Assembly: GCA_027020785.1 (NCBI GenBank)
Contig: JALUVI010000184.1
Span: forward strand, 1-33,466
Origin: Planctomycetota bacterium
Lineage (GTDB): Bacteria > Planctomycetota > UBA1135
DNA length: 33,466 nt
Reading direction: 5' to 3'
Part shown: in pieces, positions 14,509-22,680 of the stretch
Layout of the letters: each line of letters starts with the position of its first letter
Numbering within the stretch: the stretch's first letter is position 1
Position numbers and translations under genes: made by a program
Notes under the pieces: model-generated
What the model saw: only the letters and a program-made list of their open reading frames with translations
What the model was told of the DNA's origin: nothing
Databases searched by the model: none

Positions 14509-17498
14509 GGCTGGGCGTCGGGGGCGAAGGGCACGTGGAGGGCGCGGGCGAGGGCCGCGGCGTCGCGCCGCAGGACCTCCTCGCCGTCGGCCAGGACGAC
14601 CAGCTCGGGACGCTCGGTCACGACCCCGACGACGGCGTGCGGCAGGGGGGCGAGACGGGAGCGCAACGCGTCGTAGTCGTCCGGGGCGACGGTGAGCAGG
14701 AAGCGGGTCGGGGTCTCGGCGAAGAGGCGCGCCGTGAGCGGAGCCTCGCCGCGGGCGAAGGCGCGTTCGGGCTCCAAGCGCACGCCGAGGCCGCGGTCGC
14801 CGCCGCGCCAGGCTCCGACCACCATCTCGGCGGCGGCGGCGGCCAGCCCGCCCTCGGCGAGGTCGTGGCAGGCCGAGACCTCGCCGGCGGCGATGGCGCC
14901 GTGGACGGCGTGGAACACCTCGGGGGCGCGGTCGAGGTCGGGCCGCGGCGGGCGCGATGCGCCGACCCCGCAGAGGTCGGCCAGGACCGATCCGCCGCCC
15001 TCGGGACCGGTCGCGCCGACCAGGACGAGCAGGTCGTCGGGGCGGCGCAGCGGGGTGGTGGCCGTGCGCGCCACGTCGGGGACGACGGACACCGCGGTGA
15101 TCAAGAGCGTCGGCGGGATGGCGCGTTCCTCGTCGCCGACGCGGTACTCGTTGTTGAGCGAGTCCTTGCCGCTGACGAAGGGGGTGCCGTAGGCGAGCGC
15201 CCCTTCCAGACAGGCCTCGGCGGCGCGCACCAGCGAGCCGAAGCGGTCGGGCTTGCGGCAGTCGCCCCAGCAGAAGTTGTCGAGCACCGCGGTGCGGTGG
15301 GGGTCGCCGCCGGCGGCGACCACGTTGCGCATCGCCTCGTCCAGCGCGCACAGCGCGCCGGCGTGGGCGTCCAGCTCGGCGATGCGCGGCGCGAGACCGA
15401 GGCCGAGCACCACCCCCTCGGGGCGGCCGGGCTCCGGTTGCAGGACCACTCCGTCGCCGGGGCCGTGGCCGAGCGCGCCCTGGTAGGGCTTGCCCACGGT
15501 GGCCGCCTGCACCTCGTGGTCGTACTGGCGCACCACCGCCTCCTTGCTGCGCACCTGGGGATGGCCGAGGACCGCGTCGAAGCGCTCCAGCGCCGCGGCG
15601 AGGTCGGGCCAGGCGGTGGCGGGGAGGTCGTGGCGGACGACGACGGCGTCGCGCTCCGGCTGCGGCACCCCGGCGTGGAGGAACTCCATCGGCAGCTCGC
15701 CGACCACCTCGCCGTGCCAGCGCAGCAGCAGGCGGCGGTCGTCGGTGAAGCGGCCGAGCACCACCGCCTCGACCTCGTGGCGGGCGCACAGTTCGCGGAA
15801 CCGTTCCCAGGCCTCGGGCGGTACGGCGGCGACCATCCGCTCCTGGGCCTCGGAGACCCAGACCTCCCATGGAGCGAGGCCGGGATACTTCAGCGGCGCC
15901 CGCTCCAGGTCCACCTCGGCGCCGGTCTCCTCGCCCATCTCGCCGACCGCCGACGAGAACCCGCCGGCCCCGCAGTCGGTGACGGCGTGGAACAGCCCGA
16001 GGTCGCGCGCCTCCAGGAGCACGTCGAGGACCTTCTTCTCGGTGATCGGATCACCGATCTGGACCGCCGCCGCGTCGGCGGTCTCGGACTCCTCGTGCAG
16101 GGCCTCCGACGAGAAGGTCGCGCCGTGGATGCCGTCGCGGCCGGTGCGGCCGCCGAAGGCGACGACCAGGTCGCCGGGGCGCGCCGCCTTCTCGACCATG
16201 GCGCGCGGGATGGTCCCCAGCGAGCCGCAGTACACCAACGGGTTGGCGACGTAGCCCGGATGACGCACCACGGTGCCGGCGACGGTCGGCACGCCCATGC
16301 GGTTGCCGTAGTCGCGCACCCCGGCGACCACCCCCTCGAGGATGCGGTTCGGATGCATCGTCCCGGGCGGCAGCGCGTCCAGCGGCAGGTCCTCCGGGCC
16401 GACGCAGAAGACGTCGAGGTTGGCGAAGGGGCGGGCTCCGAGTCCGGTGCCGAGGATGTCGCGCAGCACGCCGCCGATGCCGGTGCCGGCGCCGCCGTAG
16501 GGGTCCAGCGCGCTGGGGTGGTTGTGGGTCTCGACCTTGATCGCGACGCCGAGTTCGTCGGTCAGCGCGACCACCCCGGCGTTGTCGCGGAACACGCTCC
16601 AGCACCACTCCGGCGACAGGCGCAGGGTGGCCTCGAACACCGTCTCGCGCAGGAGGTTGCGGTACCTGCGCTCGGCGAGCACCGTTCCATCCGGGGCCAG
16701 CTCGCGCAGGCGCACCGGACCGGTCAGGGTCTTGTGCTTGCAGTGCTCGCTCCAGGTCTGGGCGAAGGTCTCGAGCTCCACGTCGGTGGGCTCGCGCCCG
16801 GCCTCGCGGTAGAAGTCGCGCAGCGCGCGCATCTCGGCGAGGTCCAGCGCCAGGCTGCGCTCGCGCGACAGCCGGAGCAGCGCTTCGTCGTCGAGGTCGC
16901 GCAGGCCGACCTCGACGCGCCCGAAGCGGCGCGGCGCCGGGACCGGGCGCAGCCGCAACGGACGGTCGCCGGTCACGACCTCCTCGATCACGGGATTGGC
17001 CAGCGCGCGCTCGGCGACCCGCAGCAGGGCCTCGGGCTCGACCTCGCCGACGAGTCGGAACGAGCGGTAGGACTCGAGCGTGCGGCCTTCGGGCAGGGCC
17101 AGGCCGAGCAGGTCGAGGGCGCGGGCGGCGGTCTGGGCCTCGGGGTCGGTGACCCCGGCGACGCGCCGCACCAACAGGGTGCGGCGGCCGGTCGCGGGGT
17201 CCTGCGCGGCGCCGGGCTCGAGCACGCGGGCGAACTCGGTGACCGGGTCGCGCAGCAGCTCCTCGACGATCCGCTCCACCGCGGCGGCGTCGAACTCGGG
17301 CGGCAGGAGGTAGCCGCGTCCGCTGCGGACCACGCCCTCGAAGCGCAGGCCGCGGTGGCGCAGGGCCTCGGCGGCGCGGTCGCCGACCGGGTCGGCGCGT
17401 TCGGGACGCAGTTCCAGCTCGACCCGCCAGGCCGGGGGGGCGGCCGCGTCCGGCCCGGCGGCGGAGGTGGGGACGGAGGAGGGGGAGGAGGACGGCAC
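14505..17498 (-). CDS. purL: Phosphoribosylformylglycinamidine synthase PurL with N-terminal PurS-like module(s)
   Basis: PurL core: TDVELETFAQTWSEHCKHKT...VETHNHPSALDPYGGAGTGIGG...VSGKDSLNNEY; N-terminal ~190 aa contains two PurS-like alpha/beta segments. Confidence 0.95.
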   Translation of the reverse strand: MPSSSPSSVPTSAAGPDAAAPPAWRVELELRPERADPVGDRAAEALRHRGLRFEGVVRSGRGYLLPPEFDAAAVERIVEELLRDPVTEFARVLEPGAAQDPATGRRTLLVRRVAGVTDPEAQTAARALDLLGLALPEGRTLESYRSFRLVGEVEPEALLRVAERALANPVIEEVVTGDRPLRLRPVPAPRRFGRVEVGLRDLDDEALLRLSRERSLALDLAEMRALRDFYREAGREPTDVELETFAQTWSEHCKHKTLTGPVRLRELAPDGTVLAERRYRNLLRETVFEATLRLSPEWCWSVFRDNAGVVALTDELGVAIKVETHNHPSALDPYGGAGTGIGGVLRDILGTGLGARPFANLDVFCVGPEDLPLDALPPGTMHPNRILEGVVAGVRDYGNRMGVPTVAGTVVRHPGYVANPLVYCGSLGTIPRAMVEKAARPGDLVVAFGGRTGRDGIHGATFSSEALHEESETADAAAVQIGDPITEKKVLDVLLEARDLGLFHAVTDCGAGGFSSAVGEMGEETGAEVDLERAPLKYPGLAPWEVWVSEAQERMVAAVPPEAWERFRELCARHEVEAVVLGRFTDDRRLLLRWHGEVVGELPMEFLHAGVPQPERDAVVVRHDLPATAWPDLAAALERFDAVLGHPQVRSKEAVVRQYDHEVQAATVGKPYQGALGHGPGDGVVLQPEPGRPEGVVLGLGLAPRIAELDAHAGALCALDEAMRNVVAAGGDPHRTAVLDNFCWGDCRKPDRFGSLVRAAEACLEGALAYGTPFVSGKDSLNNEYRVGDEERAIPPTLLITAVSVVPDVARTATTPLRRPDDLLVLVGATGPEGGGSVLADLCGVGASRPPRPDLDRAPEVFHAVHGAIAAGEVSACHDLAEGGLAAAAAEMVVGAWRGGDRGLGVRLEPERAFARGEAPLTARLFAETPTRFLLTVAPDDYDALRSRLAPLPHAVVGVVTERPELVVLADGEEVLRRDAAALARALHVPFAPDAQP

Positions 17499-17551
17499 GC
17501 CGGGGGTGGCGGGCGGGGCCGGGAAAGGGGGTGGCGCCCGCCTCGGTTCGG

Positions 17552-17558
17552 TATCCTA
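17552..17558. promoter_or_regulatory. Overlapping divergent -10 elements between purL (-) and accA (+)
   Basis: TATCCTA: + strand TATCCT (17552-17557), - strand TAGGAT (17553-17558); each ~55-58 nt from its start codon. Confidence 0.4.
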
Positions 17559-17615
17559 GGGGGAGCGCCGCGGAGGCTCCATCCCGGAGCCCTCCGAACG
17601 TCGGCGCCGCGCTCC

Positions 17616-18770
17616 ATGGCCCGCAAACCGCCCCCGCCCGCTGCCGGACCGAACGCCCTGCCCTTCGAACGGCCGATCGAGGACGTCCGCGGGCGCCTCC
17701 GCGAGCTCGAGGAGCTGGCCGAGAAGACCAACTACGACCTCTCGGAGGAGCTCGAGTTCTACCGCCAGCGGCTCGACCGGCTGACCCGCGAGATCTACGC
17801 CGGCCTGACTCCGTGGAACCGGGTCCAGGTGGCGCGCCACCCCGGGCGGCCGTTGACCACGCACTACGTGGAGGCGCTGTTCACCGACTGGATGGAACTC
17901 CACGGCGACGGCTGCTACGGCGACGACCCGGCGATGATGACCGGCCTCGGCCGCCTCGACGGGCGCGCCGTGATGGTGGTCGGCCACCGCAAGGGCCGCG
18001 ACGTCAAGGACCGCGTCGCCTGCAACTTCGGCTCGGCCCATCCGGAGGGCTACCGCAAGGCCCTGCGCAAGATGCGGCTCGCCGAGCACCTGGGCCTGCC
18101 GGTGGTCTCGTTCGTCAACACGCCGGGAGCCTATCCCGGAGTCGGCGCCGAGGAGCGCGGCCAGGCCCGCGCCATCGCCGAGAACATCTACGCGATGTGC
18201 GGTCTGCGGGTCCCGGTCGTCGTCATGGTCATCGGCGAGGGCGGCAGCGGCGGGGCGCTGGGCATCGCCGTGGGCGACCGGGTCGGGATGCAGGAGAACG
18301 CCTGGTACTCGGTGATCTCCCCCGAGGGCTGCGCCTCCATCCTGTGGCGTTCGGCCGAGGGCAAGGAGGCCGCCGCCGAGGCGCTCAAGCTGACCGCGCC
18401 CGACCTGGCGCGGCTCGGCATCGTGGACCGGGTCGTCCCCGAGCCGGTCGGCGGGGCGCACGCCGACCCCGACGAGGCCATCCGTCTGGTCGGCCACCAG
18501 CTCACCGCCTGGCTGGACGAGCTGGCCGGAGTGCCGGTGGACCGGCTCCTGGCCGAGCGCCACCGCCGCTACCGCCACGTCGCCCAGGTCGAGGCCGACC
18601 TGCATCGTCACGCCGCCGAGCCCGGGAACGGGGCCGGCAACGGCGCCGGCGGCGGGGACGAGGCAGGCGAACGGAACCCGAACGATGCGCCGGACCCGGC
18701 GCGCCGCAGCCCCGTCGGCGGCCGCCCGTCGGGGACGGCTGCGCCCTCGGAAGGGGGAGGTGGCGCTTGA
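17616..18770 (+). CDS. accA: Acetyl-CoA carboxylase carboxyltransferase subunit alpha
   Basis: LPFERPIEDVRGRLRELEELAEKTNYDLSEEL...LFTDWMELHGDGCYGDDPAMMTGLGRLDG...GYRKALRKMRLAEHLGLPVVSFVNTPGAYPGVGAEERGQARAIA. Confidence 0.98.
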   Translation: MARKPPPPAAGPNALPFERPIEDVRGRLRELEELAEKTNYDLSEELEFYRQRLDRLTREIYAGLTPWNRVQVARHPGRPLTTHYVEALFTDWMELHGDGCYGDDPAMMTGLGRLDGRAVMVVGHRKGRDVKDRVACNFGSAHPEGYRKALRKMRLAEHLGLPVVSFVNTPGAYPGVGAEERGQARAIAENIYAMCGLRVPVVVMVIGEGGSGGALGIAVGDRVGMQENAWYSVISPEGCASILWRSAEGKEAAAEALKLTAPDLARLGIVDRVVPEPVGGAHADPDEAIRLVGHQLTAWLDELAGVPVDRLLAERHRRYRHVAQVEADLHRHAAEPGNGAGNGAGGGDEAGERNPNDAPDPARRSPVGGRPSGTAAPSEGGGGA

Positions 18771-18852
18771 GGCCACTCCGCCTGGGGCGGTCTGGGTGCG
18801 ATTTCCTTCCGTTTCGGCCAACGCCGGGGGGGGGCACGCGTAGACGAGGACG

Positions 18853-19536
18853 ATGAGCACGGCCCGCCGCCTCGAACTCGTCCCTTCTCCTGACGTCGGG
18901 GACGCGGAACGGCCCGCCAAGGGAGTCCAGGACTCCCCTGGCAGCCGCGAGGCGGAGGTCTGGGAAGGGCTCACCGACGAGGAGCTCTTCGTGCTCACCC
19001 GCGAGGGCGAGCGCGAGGCCTTCCGCATCCTGGTCGAGCGCTACGAGGGCCGCGCCCTCCACGTCGCCCGCGGCATCGTGGGCAGCATGGAGACCGCGCA
19101 CGAGGTCGCCCAGGAGGCCTTCCTCAAGGCCTATGCGGCGCGCGACCGTTTCGACGCCAAGCGCAGCTTCGCCACCTGGTTCTTCCGCATCCTGCGCAAC
19201 CAGGCGGTGGACCGGCTGCGGCGGCAGGCCCCGGGCACTCCGGGAGCGGCCACCGAACTGGTCGGCGACTTCGGCAGCGGCACGCCGCTGCCGGAGAGCC
19301 AGGCCTCCGCGGCGGAGCGCCGCGAACTCGTTCGCCGCGTCCTCGACGCCCTGCCCGGTCCCTTCCGCGAGGTCCTGGTGTTGCGCGAACTGGAGGGGCT
19401 GGCCTGCACCGACATCGCGCGGCGGCTCGGCACCACGCCGGGCACGGTGCGCTGGCGTCTGCACCACGCCCGCAAGCTGTTCCGGGAGCACTGGGAACGC
19501 ACCCTCGGCAAGGAAGAAGGAGGGGAGGCCCTGTGA
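18853..19536 (+). CDS. ECF-type RNA polymerase sigma factor
   Basis: EAFRILVERYEGRALHVARGIVGSMETAHEVAQEAFLKAYAARDRFD...FATWFFRILRNQAVDRLRR and region 4 LREVLVL-type LDALPGPFREVLVLRELEGLACTDIARRLGTTPGTVRWRLHHARKLFRE. Confidence 0.96.
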   Translation: MSTARRLELVPSPDVGDAERPAKGVQDSPGSREAEVWEGLTDEELFVLTREGEREAFRILVERYEGRALHVARGIVGSMETAHEVAQEAFLKAYAARDRFDAKRSFATWFFRILRNQAVDRLRRQAPGTPGAATELVGDFGSGTPLPESQASAAERRELVRRVLDALPGPFREVLVLRELEGLACTDIARRLGTTPGTVRWRLHHARKLFREHWERTLGKEEGGEAL

Positions 19537-20144
19537 TGCGCTGCGAAGTCGCCCGCGAACTCCTGCCGCTGCACGTCGGCGACGACCTGCCGCTGCCGCA
19601 GGCCCACCGTCTCGAGGAGCACCTCGAGGGCTGCCTGCTCTGCGCCGACGAGTACGCCGTCTTCGCCGACGCGCGCGCCGACCTGCTGTCCCTGGCCGAG
19701 GAACTGCCGCCCCGAGGTTCGCTTTGGGAGGGCATCGCCCCGGGCCTGGACGCGTCCGCCGAGGCCGGGCCGGACCCGGCGGGGGCCCCGCGTCGCCGCC
19801 GCTTCCTGGGCTGGGGCGGGCTCGCCGCCGCAGCGGCGCTCCTGCTCCTCTTCGGGCCGTGGCGTGGCCAGGGCCTGGACGACGGTGCCGCCGTCGGGCC
19901 GATCGGACCCGTCGGCCCGTCCGCGCCGCCGACGCTCCAGGCCGGCATGACTTCGCCGGTGGACGCCTCGGGCCGGCCCTTGATCATCGAGGCCAGCCCG
20001 GACGACCTCCGCGCCTTCCTCTCCGGGGGCGGCGCCTGGCAGGCCGAGGTGCCGTTGGTCCCGACCGCCGGCGAGGTCCTCCCCGTGGCCGAGCCGGTGG
20101 GCGCCAACCAGCCGCCGCCCGGCGGCCGCCGCGGGCGGTTCTAG
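19533..20144 (+). CDS. Zinc-finger (ZAS-like) transmembrane anti-sigma factor
   Basis: 4-nt overlap with the sigma gene; MMRCEVARELLPLHVGDDLPLPQAHRLEEHLEGCLLC (Hx3Cx2C), single TM FLGWGGLAAAAALLLLFG. Confidence 0.88.
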   Translation: MMRCEVARELLPLHVGDDLPLPQAHRLEEHLEGCLLCADEYAVFADARADLLSLAEELPPRGSLWEGIAPGLDASAEAGPDPAGAPRRRRFLGWGGLAAAAALLLLFGPWRGQGLDDGAAVGPIGPVGPSAPPTLQAGMTSPVDASGRPLIIEASPDDLRAFLSGGGAWQAEVPLVPTAGEVLPVAEPVGANQPPPGGRRGRF

Positions 20145-20163
20145 GGCCGCGACCGCTCCCGGG

Positions 20164-21360
20164 ATGCTGCTCCCCGCTTGCGCCCTCGCGTTCGCCGCGC
20201 TCGCCCAGGAGCCGGTCGTCCCCCAGGCCGACGAGCCCCAGGCCCTGGCCGCCTTCGAGGCCGAGGTCCAGCGGCTCTACCTCGACCTCGTGCCGAGCCT
20301 GGTCGAGGTCCAGGCCCGGGTCCGCGGCGGTGCGGAGGGGCCGGTCCGCATCCTGTTCACGGCCGGGCTGGTCCTCGACGACGCCGGCCTCCTGGTCTCG
20401 CCGGTGTTCGTGCCCCCGGGAGCCCGGCCCGAGGAACTCCCCAGCTTCTCGGTGGTCCGCGCCGACGGCGAACGCTTCCCCGCGCGCCTCCTCGACTACG
20501 ACGACTCGTTGCGGCTCGGTCTGCTCCGCGCCGACGGGCTGGTCGGCATGGCGCCCGAGCTGGCGCGCAGCTCCGAGCTCGAGCCCGGCGCGCTGGTGGT
20601 CGCACTCGGCAACGCCCACGGCCTCTTCGGCTCCCTCTCCGTCGGCTTCCTGGTGGACGGCTTCCGTTGGGTCGGCGGCCGCGGCCCCCTGATCCAGACC
20701 ACGGTGCCGGTCCGCCCGGGCGACGCCGGCGGTCTGCTCGCCGACCGGCGCGGTCGCGTGGTCGGCCTGCTCACACGGCCCACCGACGACGCCTCGGAGC
20801 CGGCGGCGGGGTCCGAGTACGGCGGGCCCCACCATCCCGGCCTCGAGGCGACCGCCCTGGCCGGCGAGGGCATCGGCTTCGCCGTGCCGATCGAGTTCGT
20901 CCTCGCCACCTTCTCCGAGCATTGCGGCGACGTCCGTTTCGGCCGCCGGTTCCTCGGGGTCGAGGTGCGGCATCGTCTCGAAGTGGACCAGTGGCGGGGT
21001 GAGCCGCGGCGCCGCTGGGTGCTCGCCGTCCGGCGGGTCGTGCCCGGCAGTCCGGCGCACCGCGCCGGCATCCGTCGCGGCGACGTCGTGGTCCGGGTGG
21101 ACGACCGGCCGGTCAGCAGTCTGGCCGACCTCTCCTGCGCGCTGGCCGAGTGCGGCGCGGAGTCGCGGGTGGTGGTCGACCGCGACGGCTTGCTGCTCGA
21201 GTTCACCGTGGTCTTCGACGATGCCTTCGCGACGCGGGCGCACCGACGACCGCGGGACGGCTCCATCCCCCTCGAGGAGGCCGAGGCGCTCGAGCACGAG
21301 GACTCCTGGGTCGGCCGCCCCGCCGAGGACGAGGAGGAGACGGGCGACGACGGCGGATAG
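20164..21360 (+). CDS. HtrA/DegP-like trypsin-fold + PDZ protein lacking catalytic residues (pseudoprotease)
   Basis: Gap-free reading against the HtrA fold: IQTTVPVRPGDAGGLL (for IQTDA.INxGNSGGxL), GEGIGFAVPIE, PDZ VVPGSPAHRAGIRRGDVVVRVDDRPV. Confidence 0.88.
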   Translation: MLLPACALAFAALAQEPVVPQADEPQALAAFEAEVQRLYLDLVPSLVEVQARVRGGAEGPVRILFTAGLVLDDAGLLVSPVFVPPGARPEELPSFSVVRADGERFPARLLDYDDSLRLGLLRADGLVGMAPELARSSELEPGALVVALGNAHGLFGSLSVGFLVDGFRWVGGRGPLIQTTVPVRPGDAGGLLADRRGRVVGLLTRPTDDASEPAAGSEYGGPHHPGLEATALAGEGIGFAVPIEFVLATFSEHCGDVRFGRRFLGVEVRHRLEVDQWRGEPRRRWVLAVRRVVPGSPAHRAGIRRGDVVVRVDDRPVSSLADLSCALAECGAESRVVVDRDGLLLEFTVVFDDAFATRAHRRPRDGSIPLEEAEALEHEDSWVGRPAEDEEETGDDGG

Positions 21361-21372
21361 GCTGCTCCGGCC

Positions 21373-22680
21373 TTGGTGCCCTCCGTCCCACCGCCCCCGG
21401 CTCGCGAACTCGGCCTGAAGGAACTCGCCGCCATCGGCATCGGCGGCATGATCGGAGGCGGCATCTTCTCGATGCTCGGCCTGGCGGTCCACGTCAGCGG
21501 GCACGCTGCTCCGCTGGCCTTCGCCGTCGGCAGCGTCATCGCGCTGGTCGCCGGCTACAGCTACGCCCGCCTGGCGCTGGCCTTTCCGGACGACGGCGCC
21601 AGCTACGCCTACCTCAAGGCCGCGTTCCCGCGCCACCGCAGCGTCGCCGGGGTGACCGCCTGGACCGTGGTCCTCGGCTACGTCGGCACCCTCGGGCTCT
21701 ACTCCTTCACCTTCGCCGCCTACGGCGCCCACCTCCTCGGCGCCGCCGGCTCGCCGACGCTGCGGGCCGCGCTGACCGTCCTCGTGATGACGGGTTTCGT
21801 CGTCCTCAACGTGGTGGGGGTCCGCGAGCTGGGTCGCGCCCAGGACCTCATCGTCTACGCCAAGGTGGCGCTGCTGTTCCTCCTCGGCGCGGTCGGCTTC
21901 CTCCAGGTGGACCCCGATGCCTACCGGCCGCTGCTGGACCGGGGGCCGGACTCGGTGCTGCTCGGCGGCGCCCTGATCTTCGTCGCCTACGAGGGCTTCC
22001 AGTTGATCACGAACGGCGTCCAGGAAGCGCGGCGCCCCGAGCGCGACGTCTGGCGCGGCATCCTCACCGCCATCCTGGTGGTGTCCGCGATCTACGTTTC
22101 CCTGGCCTTCGTCGCGGTGGGGACCCTGGACGAGGAGACGCTGCTCGGCGCCCGCGAGTACGCCCTGGCGGCGGTGGCCCGCCCCGTGCTCGGCCGCTTC
22201 GGGCCGGTGCTGGTGGACGTCGCGGCGCTGCTCGCCACCGCGTCGGCGATCAACGCGACGCTGTTCGGCGCCAGCCGCGTGGCCCGCGAGGCCGCGGCCG
22301 ACCGCCTCGCTCCGCACTTCCTCGCCGAAGTGGACGCCCAGGGGCTGCCGACCCGCGCCGTCCTCCTGATCGGGGGCTTCGGGCTCCTCCTCGGCCTGCT
22401 CGGGGGGCTCGAGGTCATCGCCTCCTTCTCGAGCCTGACCTTCCTCCTGGTCTCCATCGCAGTCTGCGTCGCCAACCTCCGCCTGCGCCACGAGACCCGC
22501 TCCCGCATCGTCCCGATCGGGCTCGGTCTCGTCTTGATGCTGGCGACGGTGGCGCTGCTGCTCGCCTACATGGTCGAGGACGACCCGAACGGCCTGCGCG
22601 TCGTCGCGGGCATCTACGGCGGGGTCGCCCTGGCCTTCGTGGCGTTCAACCTGCCGCTGGCCCGCCTTCGGCGCCGATGA
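21373..22680 (+). CDS. APC-superfamily amino acid permease
   Basis: LGLKELAAIGIGGMIGGGIFSMLGLAVHVSGHAAPLAFAVGSVIALVAGYSYARLALAFPDDGASYAYLK; ~12 TM. Start TTG at 21373 or GTG at 21376. Confidence 0.92.
   Translation: MVPSVPPPPARELGLKELAAIGIGGMIGGGIFSMLGLAVHVSGHAAPLAFAVGSVIALVAGYSYARLALAFPDDGASYAYLKAAFPRHRSVAGVTAWTVVLGYVGTLGLYSFTFAAYGAHLLGAAGSPTLRAALTVLVMTGFVVLNVVGVRELGRAQDLIVYAKVALLFLLGAVGFLQVDPDAYRPLLDRGPDSVLLGGALIFVAYEGFQLITNGVQEARRPERDVWRGILTAILVVSAIYVSLAFVAVGTLDEETLLGAREYALAAVARPVLGRFGPVLVDVAALLATASAINATLFGASRVAREAAADRLAPHFLAEVDAQGLPTRAVLLIGGFGLLLGLLGGLEVIASFSSLTFLLVSIAVCVANLRLRHETRSRIVPIGLGLVLMLATVALLLAYMVEDDPNGLRVVAGIYGGVALAFVAFNLPLARLRRR

Noticed and set aside
14535-17600. Very long + strand ORF (14535-18770, 1411 aa) running antisense through purL into accA
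   Set aside because: Its last part is genuine accA; the upstream ~1000 codons mirror purL codon bias in a high-GC genome (His/Gly/Val/Gln-rich, no domain). Treated as a shadow ORF.
18778-18790. CCGCC-TGG-GGCGG hairpin after accA as a terminator
   Set aside because: Only 5 bp with no clean T-tract; too weak to call in this GC content.
19984-22491. 835-aa - strand ORF opposite the pseudo-HtrA and permease genes
   Set aside because: Asp/Glu/Gln/His-rich antisense shadow without recognisable domains; the sense strand encodes convincing proteins.
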